DNA from: a bacterium
GTDB lineage: Bacteria > JAMOTN01
DNA length: 17,148 bases
Direction of reading: 5' to 3'
Assembly (NCBI GenBank): GCA_027062325.1
Contig: JAMOTN010000073.1
Span: forward strand, 1-17,148
Within the stretch, counting starts at the first letter, position 1, and each line of letters starts with the position of its first letter. Shown in pieces: positions 16,901 through 17,148 of the stretch. The notes below the pieces were generated by a model. The model was not told where the DNA came from and made no database searches. It saw only the letters and a list, made by a program, of their open reading frames with translations. A program made the position numbers and the translations under genes.

Positions 16901-17148
16901 AGGGCCAGCACCAATAGTTACGGTATCTCCAGAAACAAGAGGACTCCCTGCATCGGATGGAGAAGTTTTATAAACTGCGCTAAATCCCCAACTTGAAAGT
17001 GTAGTCCAGTTTATTTTCACACTATCTGTGCTGGGAATTTCATTCTCAACAAAAAACACAGTATCTGTCGATAAAGGCAGGGAAGTTAAACTGTAATCAA
17101 CATATATCGTTTCCGTTCCATCATTGTAAACATCTTGTCCCTCAACAC
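7973..17148 (-). CDS. Giant multi-domain surface or secreted protein, N terminus outside the window
   Basis: The frame is open from the window edge (first full codon at 17146) to TAA at 7973, at least 3057 residues; the N terminus and presumed signal peptide are not in view. In order there are about ten beta-sandwich units resembling NEW3/CARDB-type modules (roughly residues 130-1585), about six Big_5-like Ig units (1590-2300), a region of about 650 residues with no family I recognise that includes 'DLAGN' and two Asp/Asn-rich loops like calcium-binding loops, and a C-terminal FlgD-Ig-like domain (about 2960-3057) ending 'KRFGKLFVAR'. Composition is Thr/Ser/Asn/Gly rich with very few Cys, typical of exported adhesive or surface-layer proteins. 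There are no transmembrane helix, LPxTG motif or catalytic residues that I can see. Three membrane-protein genes follow closely in the same direction. Likely roles are cell-surface structure, adhesion or matrix; this is inference. Confidence 0.88.
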   Translation of the reverse strand, partial: VEGQDVYNDGTETIYVDYSLTSLPLSTDTVFFVENEIPSTDSVKINWTTLSSWGFSAVYKTSPSDAGSPLVSGDTVTIGAGPDTSIEVDLTMTTPADPSLLSPGDYVVPFWADSKQPGISDKAWFKVKVRKWQTDLVIYTVDNCSVVDYGDNKYDLSVAGNASSVSKTLTQSEVANNTVFQVVSTIENELSISQDIRFDLVKMACSTLGNAAQAFAGWRITLDTGTITDLWDGSTNNSTTVTVDGEAQRLVTIEVTVPAYATAGTYTFYVRTRYNNPYNSDVEYYGTDSIKFTVIVPATYDVDIVIDGVNHEGDSADPGSKILQSINGAQISKSDVEYDGTYPMSATFEVLNGDLSNATQSVNLSITNYPSGWTVTITQPSSTTTLSDIAPQATEEVALNIDIPRTPAVGGVGDYPPKAGDYQITVQCSSITAAGVTALMNFTVPVVATVPINLKFPNVSTPPFNETTETLLPATGAAASITYTRTVSAEVTADVNDDLSVEIESVLVFDGDGNNWTAEWSAGPGTSSSANLSYPPYNGVGKLKSALLQFNFSIPNAADNQIVAGTLYEVIIHVISRAASDNTITGEDYATMHVTIGSVFDVDLVLGDGTNSNGYGNFDTDVTPPHNGAVFTIPNAILPGSNATIYATAENRSNSDLTITFAPFSVPNPSVEVIPATPNPAAAAFSTVSTDLTVNILNHTEALHYSVPFEASIPNRIRDAGRIELTVAPYSGVDLSVTGDDGVERARNMYLIDPIGTPAYDTAGAGSTISVKPGDTAVFNIRLYNLANTIENYYIGVVSGENILSDWSGAVSASGLAASGSTDPRVIGETGTQFYQQSPYTSAPFSFSVNVTVPNSPAATAGVYSYVVFASSEHAYNANTYFQDGAGNFANATDGVGITIEVLYVGKTSAEIYSLDAGVTDNDPDYKVFALDSPSAGTIYNFGIKVRNRGNANDRFKFEYTAAAGLTASLECSDGSVLTGSGTAYSGAEVRRWEIFNEEEYATLHVKIPNPLPASGIYEFKIVIGPDSANNLGSTQEVVLRIYIGESLKADLLLGESPGDTTIGDNVYDSNLFSGGGGAINLSVDPGQTKSVYVKLQNESNVTTSFEVSWGSSAPAGTITPSTWNVGVYENWTGLAIGPTKDSPDLAAFTGEAIYRVDITPPSDAVAGDSLTLYVNASREGDTSTGVDSVRITYTVNAKATCDLIIAGNGDGQYGDGTSGGQVTVDASPSSGTIIQTLTVENESNYDTSFTIRAYDVPVGWRVRFNGVEATSFITSVLTRTPPTNKQDITLEVIPDPETPAATPYTVYYIYFKVTLPDGSTESVALIVNWHPEAKVDLAVGDVSNSASGEGVIDTSASGLTGAGGSVTLSASAGETVATDIVVINAGNVDLNFAVNTVNAPAGWSVTFGGATSWSGICSLAASRLTNTVQVHVPDATPQGSYNIIVAGTSTNTGLATTTDSVTITVNVGLTAGADLVISGNGEGIKDPVGGGGASGILNLNPGQSGTLEIKVINTGNAALSYLLSSPGLAGWTVEFGKNGVWNTSYTTANIAAGGYDTCEIRITPPATGFLPQNIQVVLSQGTTVYDTGMVNVSDNIPPTVEGATYEVANNRIVIHFSEPISPTTFNLNLIRVVRQSDGTEILGNLNGAVPTWSGDNKTVTLDLTADQVNQIEQNLSQTLELDFAADSARDQGGNPLAAQQVTLGILPDLSAPHIVSITWNRNGTYDVSDDRIVIVFDKPIDDSSCVGQDATYIFEVSGEVGSFGVGSVIETGATPNDSVIEINVAPSAQLPIHDQTQISCVPGKIKSIWGGVPSSYEWHNIQVPGGPALIKVLYRSDGFSQRATPNDNSDDVLILIFDRPINDTTIDEAGEILNSFETVGVINFGDNPTFNTMDSGNDNKLAIVFNGNGVSGWAEGDQLHVRTTATFQDTSGNLPDLLDYSLRIEDASAPYPVKAIYYDDDNNGLDKGDRIVVTFSKSIQELESGNNPLTYLSISHDTGSFGAGATITKYNVNSVVITLGDNPELNIWDDAYTSITGAALNVNTFLTTYDKGRYSSNIIGTNGSAAKMATNAVGIDIKCLDTTAPALEKAEFIDNNHNAVVDEGDYVVLRFSRAVFLNRDITTVTPALIAQMFQPAGASPGDAATLLNVTSRRSTREVIIRIGGNGINLKIAGVYPAVTDATYISLASFPYFVSAASVEAVGNADLTIDDSTVPSLSNATVYSVETLPGYVDPLLGQATVEAAVSEPVVTSQSYLRCDVLDPADPVKEASFLRSTSPYKVGWSVNFSAAQLRDKLGEQTVYISACDLAGNCSATIPVKFRVIAPVYKATAESIPSIVVTNSGVTTVEIKIKAFYDSQSTGINRIRVVLDYRNVTQFTDYPANAITKIIADGSEIPFTPVPTASLLQVTTLEVTNLGSVKPENISIFIPFNSDNTVTGEVKVSLYVEDTAGRIVKIPAGDVDGNSYNGNKLNINFINFKCEDYSVDVQVIGDLARIMAVAKFNYPVTTTEAAVQVKAFLIPSTDKPPLSFSTVKWENLNNKGVFTGITYIWTNDPDYWSSTVDYHLLFQNVPVLYSGVASEVKTPTFEIYQWQRYVWNAFPAPEHFSAPGTQRWFILIKDENNYGTPEVKVWLPSLHSWKELKVDHLQGTLNYYISDFELNESDLVFATTSVRTEAEAANVWVKVGESERPIFDFSIQSSQTRTISLASSLELKVSAKSDYARFKMYMVSDTLPDDFEAALSKVATRSYAEAVIKTIKNSRSLIRTVAPLTGDVNQDNSGKDGEQSTPLPPTTSLYAAGIRPLTAKYVIEYENATVSAKLPPYTGIKTSDGRWIKDYIPSGVSFLAIEDLEKPKVEITLLNVRDIGNSDNQTRSSSSSPPQLVIAGIDLGSGLATIEYTLTDKSGLEEPTTRVIKASDYYLRRLEDLDLPEGEWRLTLRAFDRAGNVTELTRNFYSLGRSVVNSVKWGPVPVSTPPFRVFVTADQTPTKVYLTIYDSAGEVVKRIVETPADRVFTIEWDLTTDDFKDAKRGVYLFKIKIEFADGNSYKRFGKLFVAR
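7976..8272 (-). other. FlgD-Ig-like C-terminal domain of the giant protein
   Basis: The last 99 residues carry the pattern 'VYLTIYDSAGEVVKRI', 'IEWDLTTDDFKDAKRGVYL', 'FKIKIEFADG' and 'FGKLFVAR'. This matches FlgD-type Ig and related C-terminal domains that end many large secreted proteins, some of which serve as secretion or attachment signals. Whether it is a sorting signal here is not shown by the sequence. Confidence 0.65.
10200..12372 (-). repeat. About six Big_5-like Ig modules in the giant protein
   Basis: Units open near nt 12372, 12024, 11670, 11310, 10905 and 10525 with a D-x-x-x-P motif (DNIPPTV, DLSAPHI, DASAPYP, DTTAPAL, DDSTVPS; the third unit has GGPALI). They continue with an acidic loop and then 'RIVIHFSEPI', 'RIVIVFDKPI', 'VLILIFDRPI', 'RIVVTFSKSI' or 'YVVLRFSRAV'. 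This is the signature of the bacterial Ig-like Big_5 group found in surface proteins. Spacing is 350-405 bp. Confidence 0.65.
12400..16760 (-). repeat. About ten NEW3/CARDB-like modules in the giant protein
   Basis: Units open with a hydrophobic-Asp motif such as VDIVIDG, VDLVLGDG, VDLSVTGDDG, ADLLLGE, CDLIIAGNGDG, VDLAVGD or ADLVISGNG, at about nt 16745, 16243, 15790 (divergent), 15342, 14946, 14415 (divergent), 13993, 13538, 13138 and 12722. A Gly/Asp-rich loop follows, then a strand pair with the pattern 'VDPGQT', then an Asn-containing strand (ENESN, NRGNAN, NAGN, NTGN) and usually 'GWTVxF'. Spacing is 390-530 bp. Units are divergent at DNA level, so the array is old. Confidence 0.6.

Overview
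The window reads as one strongly directional stretch of bacterial chromosome: every gene I can support is on the minus strand, and transcription runs from base 17148 towards base 1. By eye the DNA is AT-rich (roughly 35-40% GC). A TolC-like outer-membrane efflux protein, a DgkA-type diacylglycerol kinase and an LtaS/OpgB-like phosphotransferase point to a bacterium with an outer membrane. The giant surface protein built of Ig-like modules, with a FlgD-like C-terminal domain, is of a kind common in deep-branching, often thermophilic or uncultured phyla. I cannot name the taxon from the sequence.

Region A (17148 to about 6145) looks like an operon. It starts outside the window with a gene for a giant secreted or surface protein, of which at least 3057 residues are visible. 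About ten NEW3/CARDB-like beta-sandwich units (130-175 aa each) are followed by about six Big_5-like Ig units (115-130 aa), then an unrecognised region and a FlgD-like C-terminal domain. Three membrane-protein genes follow at 27 bp, -4 bp and 23 bp: a four-helix protein of 115 aa, a six-helix protein whose cytoplasmic part looks like a histidine kinase that has lost its phospho-acceptor His and ATP-binding motifs, and a five-helix protein of 151 aa. This surface-protein plus pseudokinase cassette is the least explained part of the window.

Region B (6144 to 5326) is an Mrp/ApbC-type iron-sulfur carrier ATPase, possibly with its own promoter. Region C (5325 to 4968) is an intergenic stretch with promoter-like elements and several short palindromes. 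Region D (4967 to 1607) is a tight three-gene operon: an LtaS/OpgB-like phosphoglycerol- or phosphoethanolamine-transferase, a diacylglycerol kinase and a TatD-family nuclease. The first two make biochemical sense together, because such transferases release diacylglycerol and DgkA returns it to the phospholipid pool.

Region E (1606 to 1) holds about 300 bp that look like a decayed fragment of an outer-membrane efflux gene. After it comes a consensus-like promoter with an 18-bp perfect palindrome filling the space between -35 and -10 (a TetR-family-type operator), then the 5' part of a TolC-like gene that runs off the window at base 1. The rest of that presumed efflux operon, and its repressor, are not in view. 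I see no tRNA, rRNA, CRISPR array or insertion sequence.
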